DNA from: an uncultured Roseobacter sp.
Lineage (GTDB): Bacteria > Pseudomonadota > Alphaproteobacteria > Rhodobacterales > Rhodobacteraceae
Length of the DNA stretch: 64,000 nucleotides
Direction of reading: 5' to 3'
NCBI RefSeq assembly: GCF_947495275.1
Contig: NZ_CANLYL010000009.1
Coordinates: forward strand, 1 to 64,000
Shown here: in pieces, positions 8,919 through 18,243 of the stretch
Layout of the letters: each line of letters starts with the position of its first letter
How positions within the stretch are numbered: position 1 is the first letter of the stretch
Translations under genes and position numbers: made by a program
The notes under the pieces: generated by a model
What the model was told of the DNA's origin: nothing
Seen by the model: the letters and a program-made list of their open reading frames with translations, nothing else
Databases searched by the model: none

Positions 8919-9941
8919 ATGGCGACAGTCAGCCTTGAGGCGATAAAGAAATCCTTCGGCTCCACGGATGTGATCCACGGTGTGGACATCGACATCAAAG
9001 ATGGCGAATTCATCGTGATTGTCGGGCCTTCGGGGTGCGGGAAATCCACCTTGCTGCGCATGGTGGCCGGGCTGGAGACGGTGACATCCGGCGAGGTGCG
9101 CATTGACGGCAACCGGGTCAATGACCTTGAGCCGATGGACCGCGACATCGCCATGGTGTTCCAGAATTACGCGCTTTATCCGCATATGTCGGTTTTCGAC
9201 AACATGGCCTATGGTCTGAAAATCGCCGGTACGCCCAAATCGGAGATTGTCGAACGGGTGGATGTGGCGGCCAAGCTGTTGCAGTTGGAGCCCTACCTCA
9301 AACGTCGCCCGCGGGAGCTTTCGGGCGGTCAGCGGCAACGGGTTGCGATGGGGCGGGCGATTGTGCGCAAACCGTCGGTCTTTCTTTTTGACGAGCCGCT
9401 TTCCAACCTTGATGCCAAGCTGCGGGTGCAGATGCGGCTGGAGATCAAGCAGTTGCAGAAACGTCTGGGCGTCACATCGCTCTATGTCACCCATGATCAG
9501 GTGGAGGCGATGACGCTGGCGGACCGGATGATCGTCATGAACGGCGGGGTTGCCGATCAGATCGGCGCGCCTTTGGAGGTCTATGCGAACCCGGCAACGG
9601 AGTTTGTCGCAGGTTTCATCGGATCGCCGCCCACGAATTTCCTCAAAACCGATCTGGCCTCTGTCGCAACGCCGGGGGCATCGACGCTTGGTGTCCGTCC
9701 GGAGCATCTGCGTCTGACGACGGACCCTGCGCCCATGTCCGGCACCGTGCTCTATTCCGAAGCGCTGGGGGCGGAAACACTGGTCCATCTGAAGCTTGTA
9801 GATGAAACGCTGGTCACAGTGCGCCAGAACGCGACCGATCCGCTGCCCGACGAAGGAAAAACCGTCGGCCTGCTTTGGGATGCGCGCGACCAGATGCTGT
9901 TTGACGCGCAGGGCCGCCGCTGTGCCAGTGATGCCGCGTAG
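8919..9941 (+). CDS. ugpC: glycerol-3-phosphate ABC transporter ATP-binding protein UgpC
   Basis: Cytoplasmic ATPase of the carbohydrate-import CUT1 group, 340 aa. Walker [10 protein letters not shown], signature LSGGQRQRV, Walker [13 protein letters not shown] and the switch histidine in THDQ are all present. A C-terminal TOBE/regulatory domain (about 240-335) contains LGVRPEHL. Last gene of ugpBAEC. Confidence 0.93.
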   Translation: MATVSLEAIKKSFGSTDVIHGVDIDIKDGEFIVIVGPSGCGKSTLLRMVAGLETVTSGEVRIDGNRVNDLEPMDRDIAMVFQNYALYPHMSVFDNMAYGLKIAGTPKSEIVERVDVAAKLLQLEPYLKRRPRELSGGQRQRVAMGRAIVRKPSVFLFDEPLSNLDAKLRVQMRLEIKQLQKRLGVTSLYVTHDQVEAMTLADRMIVMNGGVADQIGAPLEVYANPATEFVAGFIGSPPTNFLKTDLASVATPGASTLGVRPEHLRLTTDPAPMSGTVLYSEALGAETLVHLKLVDETLVTVRQNATDPLPDEGKTVGLLWDARDQMLFDAQGRRCASDAA

Positions 9942-10090
9942 GGGACGAAATCGTCAGCGCCCCATACCGTTTCGGCTGATCCTGTCGAGGTCTGCTAAGA
10001 GCGATGCGCGCAAGATCGTTAAAAGTCGAAGATTACGCTTCGGGTAACCTATCCCCTCTATGGTCGCGTCGTTGAGTCGAAGGCGCGTGC

Positions 10091-13039
10091 ATGCAAATTG
10101 CGGATTTCTTGAAGGATTATGTGTCGCGGACACAGGATGCCATTGCGATTGCCTATCGCGAGGCAGATGCGCCTGAGGCCAAGCTGGTGTTCATTAATGC
10201 GTCTTACACGCGTCTTTTTGGGTATGAAGCGGACGAGGTCGTCGGTGGCCCCGCGCGTATCGCCCATGATCCAGAAACCTGGCAGGCGTACAATGAGCGC
10301 GTGGTGTCAAAATTCCGCGCCGGAGAGACACAGATCAGCTCGGAATTGGGATGCGTCCGGGCAGATGGGTCGACGTTCTGGGCAAGTATCGTTGTCTTTC
10401 TGATTGAAGATACCGGTAATGACGGGTTTTACACCTGCGCGACTTTTCGTGACATTTCTGATCTGAAAGCGCGCGAGGCAGCGGCCGCCAAAGCGCTTGA
10501 GGATCGTGACCGCCTGTTGGCTGAGCAAGAGCGGATGTATCAGGAACTTCTGGCAACCCAGACGCGCATGTTCTCGGCGCTGAATGCCTATCCTGACCCC
10601 TTTGTGATCTACGACAACGACATGCGGCTGGTGATCAACAATACCGCCTATCAAAAATCCATGTCCACGAACCCGAATGCGATCAAGCCCGGCATGCATA
10701 TTCGCGATGTGCTGATCGAAGCGATGGACTGTGGGTTGATGCCTGTTCCAGAAGGCGGGCGCGACGCCTTTCTGGAAGATTTGCTCAGCACAGCGCGCAT
10801 TGCCCGCGACACCGAAGACGTCGAGATGGCCGGTGACACGCACCATCGAATACTACGCAGCAGGGCGGAGAATGGCGATTGGGTGCTGATCCGGATGGAT
10901 ATCACCGAGCTTGTTCGTCAGCGCCGAAGTGCTGAGGAATTGCAAGAGCGCCTGCTTGCCGCGATAGGTGCCTATCCCGCACCCTTCTGCATTTTTGACA
11001 GCAATTCCCAGCTTGTGGCCTGGAATGAAAGCTATGCCTCCTTTCTGACCGATGATGCCAAGGAGATTTACCGAGGCATGACCCTTAGGGCGGCCTTGCA
11101 GGTCGGCATGAAGAACAAGCGGTACGTCGCGGCGCTTGGGCGTGAAGAACCTTGGCTCGAAGAGATGCTGGCATCCAATGAGAATGCCAATCCCGTAGAA
11201 GATATTGAGCTGGCCGGAGATATTCACCACCGGGTGATGCGGTCACGGTCGAAAAACGGGGATCTGGTCATCCTGCGGCTGGATACCACTGAACTGGTGC
11301 GCCAGCGCCGGGCGCTTCAGCAAACACAGGAACGCCTGATCTCCGCAATCAACGCCTTTCCGGACCCGTTTGCAATCTATGATCATACGTTACGATTGTT
11401 GACATGGAATCCTGCCTTTACAGCCTCGCTCACCGACAACCCCGCTGAAATTTTCGTTGGTATGACTGCCAAGGAAGCCATGCAGCTGGGTGTCCAAAAC
11501 GGCAAAATTACCGTGGCCGAGGGCGAGGAGACAGAAATGCTGGAAGAATACGTATCTTCCAAGCATATGAAGATTGGTATCGAAGAAGTTGAATTTGGCG
11601 ATGACGAGCATTTCCGGATCATTGTGTCCCGATCCGAAAGAGGCGAATTGCTGGTTCTGCGGCTGAACATGACAGAATCGGTCCGCCAGCGCCGGACCCT
11701 TGAGCAATATGCCAACAAGCTGGAAGCTGCCAATCACGAGATTACCCATAAAGCCTTTCATGATCAGTTGACCGGTTTGGGAAATCGGCGCTACCTGTCT
11801 GAAAAATTTGAAGAACTATCGCGCCGAAGGATGTCTGACGGGGGCGAGCTTGCCGCGCTGCACATCGACCTGGACCGGTTCAAACAGATCAACGACACGA
11901 TTGGACATGCCGCCGGCGATCATGTTCTGGTTGATGTCGCAAATCGGATTCGATCGAATGTGCGTACCAACGATGTGATTGCCCGCATCGGCGGCGATGA
12001 GTTCGTCATTTTGCTCTGGCTGCCCAGCGGCTCGGCGCGGTCAGAACAACTGGCACAATCCTTGTTGATCGACCTTAGCAGACCCTCGATGTTCGAAGGC
12101 CGTGAATGCCGATTTGGTGCCTCCATTGGGATTGCCCAGACGCCGCTCGCAGATGAAGCGGATTTGCTGACCAATTCCGATGTTGCACTTTATAAAGCCA
12201 AACGCGCTGGCCGCGGCCAGATCGGTATTTTCGACCGTACGGATATCGAGGAGATGCGCCATACCAAGAAACTGGCAGACGATATCATGCGGGCTCTGGA
12301 GGAGAGAGAATTCCTGCCGTTCTATCAGCCTCAGGTCGATGCAAAAACCGGCATGGTGGTGGGTATTGAGGCGCTCGCGCGTTGGCGGCATCCCGAAAAC
12401 GGGATTATGACCCCGGACAAGTTCCTGTCCGTCGCCACGGATTTGAATGTCGTTGCGGATATTGACCGGATGATTTTTGAGAAGGCCATCAATGAATGTG
12501 AACGGTCGTTCGAGGATTTTGACCAGAAGCCAAGCCTGTCGTTCAATGTCAGTGCAAACCGAATCCAGTTCGAAGAGATCAAGCAGATCGGTAAGATTGC
12601 CAGTGCCTACTCCGGGCATGTGGCCTTTGAACTGCTGGAGACGATCTTTCTGGAAGAGGAAAGCGATGCCTTCCTGTTGCAGTTGGACCAATTGCGCGAA
12701 ATGGGGATTTCGCTTGAGGTGGACGATTTTGGCAGCGGGCGGGCGTCGGTGGTGGCGCTGCAACGTATCGCCCCTGATCAGCTGAAGATCGACCAGCGCC
12801 TGGTGTCCCCCATTGAAGAGGGGAACAATGCAGCGCGACTGGTGCAATCCATCATCGAAATCGGGCATGCGTTGGACATCGGGGTCACGGCCGAGGGCGT
12901 CGAGACGGAGGATCAGGCGCGTATTCTTGCAAACCTGGGCGCGGAACGCTTGCAGGGCTATTATTTCTCCAAACCTTTGTGCCTTGACGACCTGTTGTCC
13001 TATCTTGCCCGGAATCGGGCGGTGTTGCGGGTGGTCTGA
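10091..13039 (+). CDS. cytoplasmic PAS x4 - GGDEF - EAL cyclic-di-GMP signalling protein
   Basis: Large (982 aa) soluble enzyme with no transmembrane segment. An N-terminal PAS domain (about 10-127) is followed by three PAS-like repeats (about 162-280, 288-407, 416-537). Each repeat begins with a Y/F-P-x-P-F motif and ends in ELVRQRR or ESVRQRR. GGDEF is intact at 634-638 with an RxxD inhibition site (R625-D628) five residues before it. The EAL domain starts near 740 with EAL at 760-762 and keeps the NVS, ELLE, DDFGSG, LKID and AEGVE motifs. Both diguanylate cyclase and phosphodiesterase activity are therefore plausible. Monocistronic; the signal sensed by the PAS repeats is unknown. Confidence 0.93.
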   Translation: MQIADFLKDYVSRTQDAIAIAYREADAPEAKLVFINASYTRLFGYEADEVVGGPARIAHDPETWQAYNERVVSKFRAGETQISSELGCVRADGSTFWASIVVFLIEDTGNDGFYTCATFRDISDLKAREAAAAKALEDRDRLLAEQERMYQELLATQTRMFSALNAYPDPFVIYDNDMRLVINNTAYQKSMSTNPNAIKPGMHIRDVLIEAMDCGLMPVPEGGRDAFLEDLLSTARIARDTEDVEMAGDTHHRILRSRAENGDWVLIRMDITELVRQRRSAEELQERLLAAIGAYPAPFCIFDSNSQLVAWNESYASFLTDDAKEIYRGMTLRAALQVGMKNKRYVAALGREEPWLEEMLASNENANPVEDIELAGDIHHRVMRSRSKNGDLVILRLDTTELVRQRRALQQTQERLISAINAFPDPFAIYDHTLRLLTWNPAFTASLTDNPAEIFVGMTAKEAMQLGVQNGKITVAEGEETEMLEEYVSSKHMKIGIEEVEFGDDEHFRIIVSRSERGELLVLRLNMTESVRQRRTLEQYANKLEAANHEITHKAFHDQLTGLGNRRYLSEKFEELSRRRMSDGGELAALHIDLDRFKQINDTIGHAAGDHVLVDVANRIRSNVRTNDVIARIGGDEFVILLWLPSGSARSEQLAQSLLIDLSRPSMFEGRECRFGASIGIAQTPLADEADLLTNSDVALYKAKRAGRGQIGIFDRTDIEEMRHTKKLADDIMRALEEREFLPFYQPQVDAKTGMVVGIEALARWRHPENGIMTPDKFLSVATDLNVVADIDRMIFEKAINECERSFEDFDQKPSLSFNVSANRIQFEEIKQIGKIASAYSGHVAFELLETIFLEEESDAFLLQLDQLREMGISLEVDDFGSGRASVVALQRIAPDQLKIDQRLVSPIEEGNNAARLVQSIIEIGHALDIGVTAEGVETEDQARILANLGAERLQGYYFSKPLCLDDLLSYLARNRAVLRVV

Positions 13040-13233
13040 GGATGGGCCGTGCGACGTAACATCGGTTGGGACGATCCGAGGTACTGAAAGAACACGCCCT
13101 TTTTCTGAAACGAAGCCATCAAACCGGGTCTGTCTTGGAGAAGCATAAGTCAGCACATTGGTTCGCCAGCTAACTGTCTGGCGACGTGCCCTCGCGCTAT
13201 TTTTAACCTTCATCAGCAAGCAAATTATTTCTT

Positions 13234-13248
13234 GACTCTTTCAGTCAG
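13234..13248 (+). promoter_or_regulatory. iron-rhodo-box-like palindrome upstream of metal ABC operon
   Basis: TGACT-CTTTC-AGTCA, matching the TGA-N9-TCA form attributed to RirA iron regulation in Rhodobacterales, with arms extended to 5 bp. It lies 81 bases before the binding-protein ATG. A second, overlapping repeat (TGACTCT at 13234-13240, AGAGTCA at 13255-13261) is also present. The short consensus alone would occur by chance in a window this size; the position before a metal transporter is what gives it weight. Confidence 0.5.
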
Positions 13249-13328
13249 ATAACAGAGTCACAGGTCAGCAGCCAGGATCACCCCAGCGCACTCATTCAAT
13301 TGAAACGCCTCAGGAAAGTGATCAGGAT

Positions 13329-14468
13329 ATGCGACATTCATCCATCCGCGCCACGCTCTTCGCCCTTGCTGTTGTTGCGGCAACGGCTCCCGCTGCCCTT
13401 GCCGATCCCATGACGGTTACAGATATCGCAGGCCGCGAAATCACCCTGCCGGCCGCCCCCGAAAGGATCATTCTAGGCGAAGGCCGGATGATGTATGCCA
13501 TTGCGCCGCTGGCTACCGATGATCCCTTCGAACATGTTGTCGGATGGAAGGACGATCTGATCCTCTATGACCCTGACGCCTTTCGGAAATTTGAGGCAGC
13601 GTTCCCCGAAGATACAGCGCGCATGGTCAACTTCGGCAACCCCTATGCGGGTGATTTCAGCATCGAAGCGGTCATCGAAAACAAGGCTGATTTGCTGATC
13701 CTGGATTTGGGAAATCTTTTCAAAGCGGAGGAAACCGGCCTGATCGAGAAGCTGGACGAAGCAGGTGTGCCGGTGGTCTTCATCGACTTCCGGCGGGACC
13801 CAACGGCGAATGCGATCCCTTCGATGTTGCTGCTGGGCCGCCTTCTCGAAGAAGAGGCCCGTGCCGCTGAATTCATTGATTTCTACGTGTCGGAAATGCG
13901 CAAAGTGACGAATGTTGTGCAGACCCTGCCGGTCGATGAAAAGCCGCTGGTCTTTATGGAAAACGCTGCGGGCTGGAATCCGCAGTTCTGCTGTTCGACC
14001 TTTGGCAGCTACAACTATGGCCGGTTTATCGAATTGGCCGGCGGCCGCAACTATGGGTCCGAGAAGTTCTCCGGCTACAGTTCGGAGGTCAGCCTGGAAG
14101 GTCTGATTGCGGCCAATCCGGACGTTTTGCTGGGTACTGGCGCCAATTGGGCAGAAGCCCGGCCCGAAGTGTCAGCAACGCTTCTGGGCTATGATGCGGA
14201 CCCGGCAGATAATGCCAACCGCCTTCAGGCCCTCGCAGATCGTGTGGGGTTCAAGGATTTGCGGGCTGTTCAGGACGGGCGCATGCATTCGATCTATCAC
14301 CAGTTCTACAACAGCCCTTACCATTTCATTGCCATCCAGCAGATTGCAAAATGGCTGCATCCTGATGACTTTCCCGATCTTGATCCAACCGCGACCCTGG
14401 CCACGTTGCACAGCCGCTTCATGCCCTTCGCGATGGATGGCCAGTTCTGGGTCAGCCTGCCGGAATAA
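13329..14468 (+). CDS. metal-chelate ABC transporter substrate-binding protein (BtuF/FecB type)
   Basis: Periplasmic binding protein of 379 aa with signal peptide (cleavage near ALA-DPMTVTD). It starts with the VTDIAGREITLPAAPERII pattern of TroA-like class III binding proteins for ferric siderophores, haem or cobalamin. First gene of a four-gene run with a FecCD permease, an ATPase and a pseudoazurin. A motif CCSTFGSYNYG in the middle is unusual and Cys-containing. The substrate cannot be read directly. Iron-siderophore import is favoured by the upstream TGA-N9-TCA site, copper by the downstream pseudoazurin. Confidence 0.82.
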   Translation: MRHSSIRATLFALAVVAATAPAALADPMTVTDIAGREITLPAAPERIILGEGRMMYAIAPLATDDPFEHVVGWKDDLILYDPDAFRKFEAAFPEDTARMVNFGNPYAGDFSIEAVIENKADLLILDLGNLFKAEETGLIEKLDEAGVPVVFIDFRRDPTANAIPSMLLLGRLLEEEARAAEFIDFYVSEMRKVTNVVQTLPVDEKPLVFMENAAGWNPQFCCSTFGSYNYGRFIELAGGRNYGSEKFSGYSSEVSLEGLIAANPDVLLGTGANWAEARPEVSATLLGYDADPADNANRLQALADRVGFKDLRAVQDGRMHSIYHQFYNSPYHFIAIQQIAKWLHPDDFPDLDPTATLATLHSRFMPFAMDGQFWVSLPE

Positions 14469-14520
14469 CCTGTTCAAACGGTCGGGTTTTCACGCCCGGC
14501 CAATGCTCAACGCGTGAAGG

Positions 14521-15606
14521 ATGCCCTTTATGACCATGCCAACAGCGGCGCGAGACGAGGTCGTGGCGGGCCTCGTCGACACCTATCGTCACCGCAGCTT
14601 CCGGCGCTTGCTTTTGTTACTGGGGGCCCTTGCCCTGCTTGGGGTGATGGTGCTCGTGGACATAATGACCGGGCCCGCGCGCCTGTCCTTTTTGCAGGTG
14701 GTTTCCGTCATTCTCGATCCCGCAGGGGCCACGGCCCAGCACAAGGTTATCGTCTGGGACCTGCGCCTTCCAATCGCGCTGATGGCGGTCTGTGTTGGCG
14801 CCATGCTCGGCGCGGCAGGGGCCGAAATGCAGACGATCCTGAACAACCCTTTGGCGGATCCGTTCACGCTGGGCCTGTCGTCCGCGGCAAGCTTCGGGGC
14901 GGCTCTGGCGATCGTGCTGCAGTGGTCATTGATCCCGGGCCTCGGTGTGTTCTTCGTCACCGGAAATGCCTTTGTCATGGCGTTATTCACGTCACTGGCG
15001 CTTTACGGTTTCACGCGATTGCGCGGCGTGACACCCGAAGCGATGATCCTCGTCGGCATCGCCATGCTGTTCACCTTCAACGCTTTGCTGGCCTTGCTGC
15101 AATACGGTGCTTCCGAATTGCAGCTGGCGCAGATCATCTTCTGGCAGCTCGGGTCGCTGGCGCGTGCGAGTTGGGGCAAGGTGCTCACATGTGTGATCGT
15201 GCTCGGGGTTGTACTGCCCTATTTCATGTCACGGTCCTGGGCTTTGACGGCCCTGCGGATGGGGGAGGAGAAAGCCGCCAGCCTCGGGGTCAATGTGTCC
15301 TTCCTGCGTCTGTCCGTTCTGGCGGGTGTGTCGTTGCTGGCCGCCGTTGCAGTCTCCTTCGTTGGTGCCGTGGCCTTCGTGGGTCTTGTCGGTCCGCATA
15401 TCGCCCGGATCATCTTGGGCGAAGATCAACGCGGGTTCCTGCCGTTCTCCGCACTGGCGGGTGCGTTGATCATGTCAGCCACATCCATTGCGTCAAAGGC
15501 GATCACACCGGGCGTGATCTACCCCATTGGCATGATCACTTCGCTGATCGGCATCCCGTTTTTCATCAGCCTGATCCTGTCCCAACGTCAAAGGCATTGG
15601 CAATGA
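14521..15606 (+). CDS. FecCD-family ABC transporter permease
   Basis: Inner-membrane permease of the BtuC/FecCD family, 361 aa with about nine hydrophobic segments. Family signatures include LRLPIALMAVCVGAMLGAAG, NNPLADPFTLG and FVGLVGPHIAR. The ATG at 14521 has a GAAGG site directly upstream. The stop overlaps the ATG of the ATPase gene (ATGA at 15603-15606). It transports the ligand delivered by the preceding binding protein. Confidence 0.9.
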   Translation: MPFMTMPTAARDEVVAGLVDTYRHRSFRRLLLLLGALALLGVMVLVDIMTGPARLSFLQVVSVILDPAGATAQHKVIVWDLRLPIALMAVCVGAMLGAAGAEMQTILNNPLADPFTLGLSSAASFGAALAIVLQWSLIPGLGVFFVTGNAFVMALFTSLALYGFTRLRGVTPEAMILVGIAMLFTFNALLALLQYGASELQLAQIIFWQLGSLARASWGKVLTCVIVLGVVLPYFMSRSWALTALRMGEEKAASLGVNVSFLRLSVLAGVSLLAAVAVSFVGAVAFVGLVGPHIARIILGEDQRGFLPFSALAGALIMSATSIASKAITPGVIYPIGMITSLIGIPFFISLILSQRQRHWQ

Positions 15607-16373
15607 GTCTGACCGCACATGGGCTTCGCGTTTCCTTCGGTGCGAGAACGGTGTTGTGTGATACCGGTTTCGACATGCTCCGGGCCGGCCAGCTGACGGC
15701 CCTGATTGGCCCCAACGCAGCCGGGAAATCAACGCTCTTCCGCGCCATTGCAGGTCTGGTCAGAACGGATGCCGGTGGCGTTCATCTGGATGGGCGCGAC
15801 CTGTCTGAGCTCTCTCTTCAGAAGCGTCTGAAACACATCTGTTTCATGCCCCAGTTTTTCACCGCCAATGCCGCGCTCTCGGTCTTTGATGTGGTCCTCA
15901 TGGCGCAAAAGCAACTCGCGGGCTGGCGCGTTTCTCAAAACGATATGACGGCTGTCGCCCGGGCTCTGAACGATGCCGGGATTGGTCATCTGGCAAATGC
16001 CAACATCGGCGAATTGTCCGGTGGACAGTCGCAAATGGTATCGGTTTGTCAGGCCCTGATCCGCCGCTCTGATGTGTACCTCTTTGACGAGCCGACAAGT
16101 GCGCTCGACTTGCGGCATCAGCTGGATGTCATGGCCCGTATCAAACAGGCAATGGTGGCGCGAAATGCAATCGGCGTCGTTGCGCTGCATGACCTCAATC
16201 TGGCGGCGCGATTTGCGGATCATATTCTGCTGATCGGGTCAGGGGAGGTATTGGCCCAGGGCACGCCCGACAAGGTGCTGTCTGATCCGCTGATTGCCCT
16301 GAGCTACGATGTCACAATTCAAACCGGGCTTGGACCCCGGGAGGAACTGAATGTTCATGCCTATGCTGACTAG
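15603..16373 (+). CDS. FepC/BtuD-type ABC transporter ATP-binding protein
   Basis: ATPase of 256 aa energising the FecCD permease. Walker A is GPNAAGKST, signature LSGGQSQMV, Walker B VYLFDEPTSALD, switch LHDL. It starts at the ATG overlapping the permease stop. The same frame is open far upstream, but that part is an out-of-frame reading of the permease gene. The 3' end overlaps the pseudoazurin gene by 23 bases. Confidence 0.9.
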   Translation: MSLTAHGLRVSFGARTVLCDTGFDMLRAGQLTALIGPNAAGKSTLFRAIAGLVRTDAGGVHLDGRDLSELSLQKRLKHICFMPQFFTANAALSVFDVVLMAQKQLAGWRVSQNDMTAVARALNDAGIGHLANANIGELSGGQSQMVSVCQALIRRSDVYLFDEPTSALDLRHQLDVMARIKQAMVARNAIGVVALHDLNLAARFADHILLIGSGEVLAQGTPDKVLSDPLIALSYDVTIQTGLGPREELNVHAYAD

Positions 16374-16818
16374 GATGCTTTGCAATGCCGCCCTTGCTCT
16401 GATGGTCGGGGCCATGCCCTTTTGCGCCACTGCGGCAGAATTCGAGATTCAGATGCTGAATGCGGCCCCGGGCAATGCGCAGCATACGAATGTTTTTGCG
16501 CCCGCCATCCTGCGGATCAGCTCCGGGGATATGGTGACCTTCGTCCCCACCGATACCGGCCATAACACTGCGTCAAAGCGCGGTATGATCCCGGAAGGGG
16601 CCGAGCCCTGGAACAGCCCAATGGATACCAGATACAGCGTGACCCTCACCGTTCCGGGTGTCTACGGATACCTTTGCCTGCCGCACTATGAAATGGGTAT
16701 GGTCGGGTTGATCATTGTGGATGACGCCGCGCCGAATCTGGAGAGTGCCAAAAAGATACGCCACCCAGGTGCCGCAAGAGCGGCCTTTCGGGACCTGTTT
16801 GACCAACTGGCCAATTGA
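16351..16818 (+). CDS. pseudoazurin-like blue copper protein
   Basis: Periplasmic type-1 copper electron carrier, 155 aa. Signal peptide to about residue 29 (ATAA-EFEIQML). Copper ligands are H71 (TGHNT) and the C109-x2-H112-x4-M117 loop (CLPHYEMGM), exactly as in pseudoazurin. The ATG at 16351 has a GGGAGGA site 6 bases upstream inside the ATPase gene, so it is translated as part of the metal-transport operon. Pseudoazurin usually serves denitrification reductases; here it may reduce or bind the metal being imported. That role is inference. Confidence 0.9.
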   Translation: MFMPMLTRMLCNAALALMVGAMPFCATAAEFEIQMLNAAPGNAQHTNVFAPAILRISSGDMVTFVPTDTGHNTASKRGMIPEGAEPWNSPMDTRYSVTLTVPGVYGYLCLPHYEMGMVGLIIVDDAAPNLESAKKIRHPGAARAAFRDLFDQLAN

Positions 16819-16887
16819 GCGCGCGCTCAAGGCGCTGCGCCCTCTGCCAGGTCGGCAACGGGCTGTCATATTACGGCAGGAAAGGAT

Positions 16888-16963
16888 TGGTGGAGCCTAG
16901 CGGGATCGAACCGCTGACCTCCTGCATGCCATGCAGGCGCTCTCCCAGCTGAGCTAAGGCCCC
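16888..16963 (-). tRNA. tRNA-Ala, anticodon GGC
   Basis: Complete 76-nt cloverleaf on the minus strand including encoded CCA. The acceptor stem GGGGCCT pairs with AGGCTCC (one G-U). D-arm GCTC..GAGC. The anticodon stem CCTGC/GCAGG encloses loop ATGGCAT giving anticodon GGC (plus-strand 16928-16930). The T-arm has GG-TTCGATC-CC. It reads GCC codons and fits the GC-rich codon use. Confidence 0.97.
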
Positions 16964-17077
16964 GATTTCGGAGTGTTTCCGAAGGGAAGGATCGTTAAAT
17001 CCAGTGCGCCGCTGAATAGGCGCAACGCGGGGCGGGATCAAGAGAAAAAAGCAGACCCGCCACGCGAATTGATAAAA

Positions 17078-17410
17078 TCAGCTGTCGTCGTCGTTTGTGG
17101 CGACATCCGCGATTTCTTCCAGTGGAACGTTATCGCTGTCGTCTTCGTCGTCATCAAGGATGTCATCACCCAGATCGACATCGACATCTGAATCGTCGTC
17201 GTCCAGCACAACATCTTCTTCTTCGGTTTTGGCCTTGGCTTTTGCAGATGCCGCATCCTCGGCATCCGCCGCGATCATGCGGGATTTGCTGAGGTCGATC
17301 TCGACCACTTCACCGGTGTACGGGCTGACGATCGGGTCTTTGTTCAGGTCGTAGAAACGTTTGCCGGTCGTGGGGCAGAGGCGCTTCGTTCCCCATTCTT
17401 CCTTGGGCAT
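17078..17410 (-). CDS. TIGR02300/FYDLN-domain acidic protein
   Basis: Small 110-aa protein starting MPKEEWGTKRLCP, with a Cys-containing ribbon-like N-terminus, the FYDLNKDPIVSP signature, and a C-terminal half made almost entirely of Asp and Glu. This family is conserved in alphaproteobacteria and of unknown function. I start at 17410 (MPKEEWG), after a GGGGG site; a further in-frame start at 17428 would add MQRGFF. Downstream lies the tRNA-Ala on the same strand. Confidence 0.85.
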   Translation of the reverse strand: MPKEEWGTKRLCPTTGKRFYDLNKDPIVSPYTGEVVEIDLSKSRMIAADAEDAASAKAKAKTEEEDVVLDDDDSDVDVDLGDDILDDDEDDSDNVPLEEIADVATNDDDS

Positions 17411-17522
17411 GAAAAACCCCCTTTGCAATTTCGGTTCAGGTGTAGATGATTCCGGCCAAGTGCCATATGAGACGGGGGCTGTAAAGGCCTGCCGCGCGCA
17501 AGGTGATCATTGAGAGCCCGAT

Positions 17523-18215
17523 ATGTCTGACAAGTTTTTGCCCGGTGAGCCGCCGATCCCGCTGATCCTGCGCCGTTCCGCGCGGGCGCGCCGAATTTCA
17601 TTGCGCATTTCGCAGCTGGACGGGCGCGTAACCCTCACCTTGCCGAAACGGGTGCCGGAGCGCGAGGCGCTGGCGTTTGCGGGCGAAAAAGAAGGGTGGA
17701 TTCGCAAACATCTGGCCGCGCGGGGTGAAGATGTCACCGTTGGGATCGGGTCTGTTTTGCCGATTGGGGGCATGATGCATGAAGTCGTACGCGGGCAGGG
17801 GCGGCAAATTGGATTCGAAGACGGACGGGTCGCGGTTCCTGGCGCCCCGGAACGGGCAGGGCGACGCCTGGTGGGACATCTCAAGACATTGGCACGGGCG
17901 CGTCTTGCTGAGGCGTCTGATCATTATGCCGCGAGGCTGGGAAGGCCCTACAGCGCGATGAAGCTACGTGATACGCGATCGCGTTGGGGCTCCTGCACGT
18001 CCGAGGGTAATCTGATGTATTCCTGGCGTCTGATTCTGGCGCCGCCGCCGGTACTGGATTATGTGGTCGCCCATGAAGTTGCCCATTTGGCGGAGATGAA
18101 TCACTCACCTGCGTTTTGGGATCAGGTCACCCGGATTTATGGCGACTATAAGGAGCAGAGACGCTGGTTACGAAAGCAGGGCGGTGATCTGCACAGGTAT
18201 CGTTTTGATGGCTGA
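17523..18215 (+). CDS. YgjP-like M48-family metallopeptidase
   Basis: Predicted cytoplasmic zinc-dependent hydrolase of 230 aa. The metal motif HEVAH (H184, E185, H188) is followed by NHSPAFW, as in the YgjP/DUF45 family. An upstream SRWGSCTSEGNL stretch is also diagnostic. The N-terminal half (residues 10-80) has the family's basic IRRS/ARRISLRIS pattern. Substrate unknown. Confidence 0.88.
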   Translation: MSDKFLPGEPPIPLILRRSARARRISLRISQLDGRVTLTLPKRVPEREALAFAGEKEGWIRKHLAARGEDVTVGIGSVLPIGGMMHEVVRGQGRQIGFEDGRVAVPGAPERAGRRLVGHLKTLARARLAEASDHYAARLGRPYSAMKLRDTRSRWGSCTSEGNLMYSWRLILAPPPVLDYVVAHEVAHLAEMNHSPAFWDQVTRIYGDYKEQRRWLRKQGGDLHRYRFDG

Positions 18216-18243
18216 GGCTGCTCTGCTCTTGACCACAGGTCTA

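Noticed and set aside
6373-9788. Very long minus-strand frames opposite ugpB-ugpA and ugpE-ugpC
   Set aside because: Antisense shadows of GC-rich codon use; His/Arg/Gln/Asp-rich translation and no ribosome binding sites or motifs.
14514-15602. Long open frame fused in frame to the ABC ATPase gene
   Set aside because: It reads the FecCD permease gene out of frame; the encoded residues are Arg/Gly/His-rich with no domain, and the ATPase starts at 15603.
17097-17354. Serine-rich plus-strand frame at the FYDLN gene
   Set aside because: It is the complement of the Asp/Glu-rich tail (GAT/GAA codons) of the real minus-strand gene.
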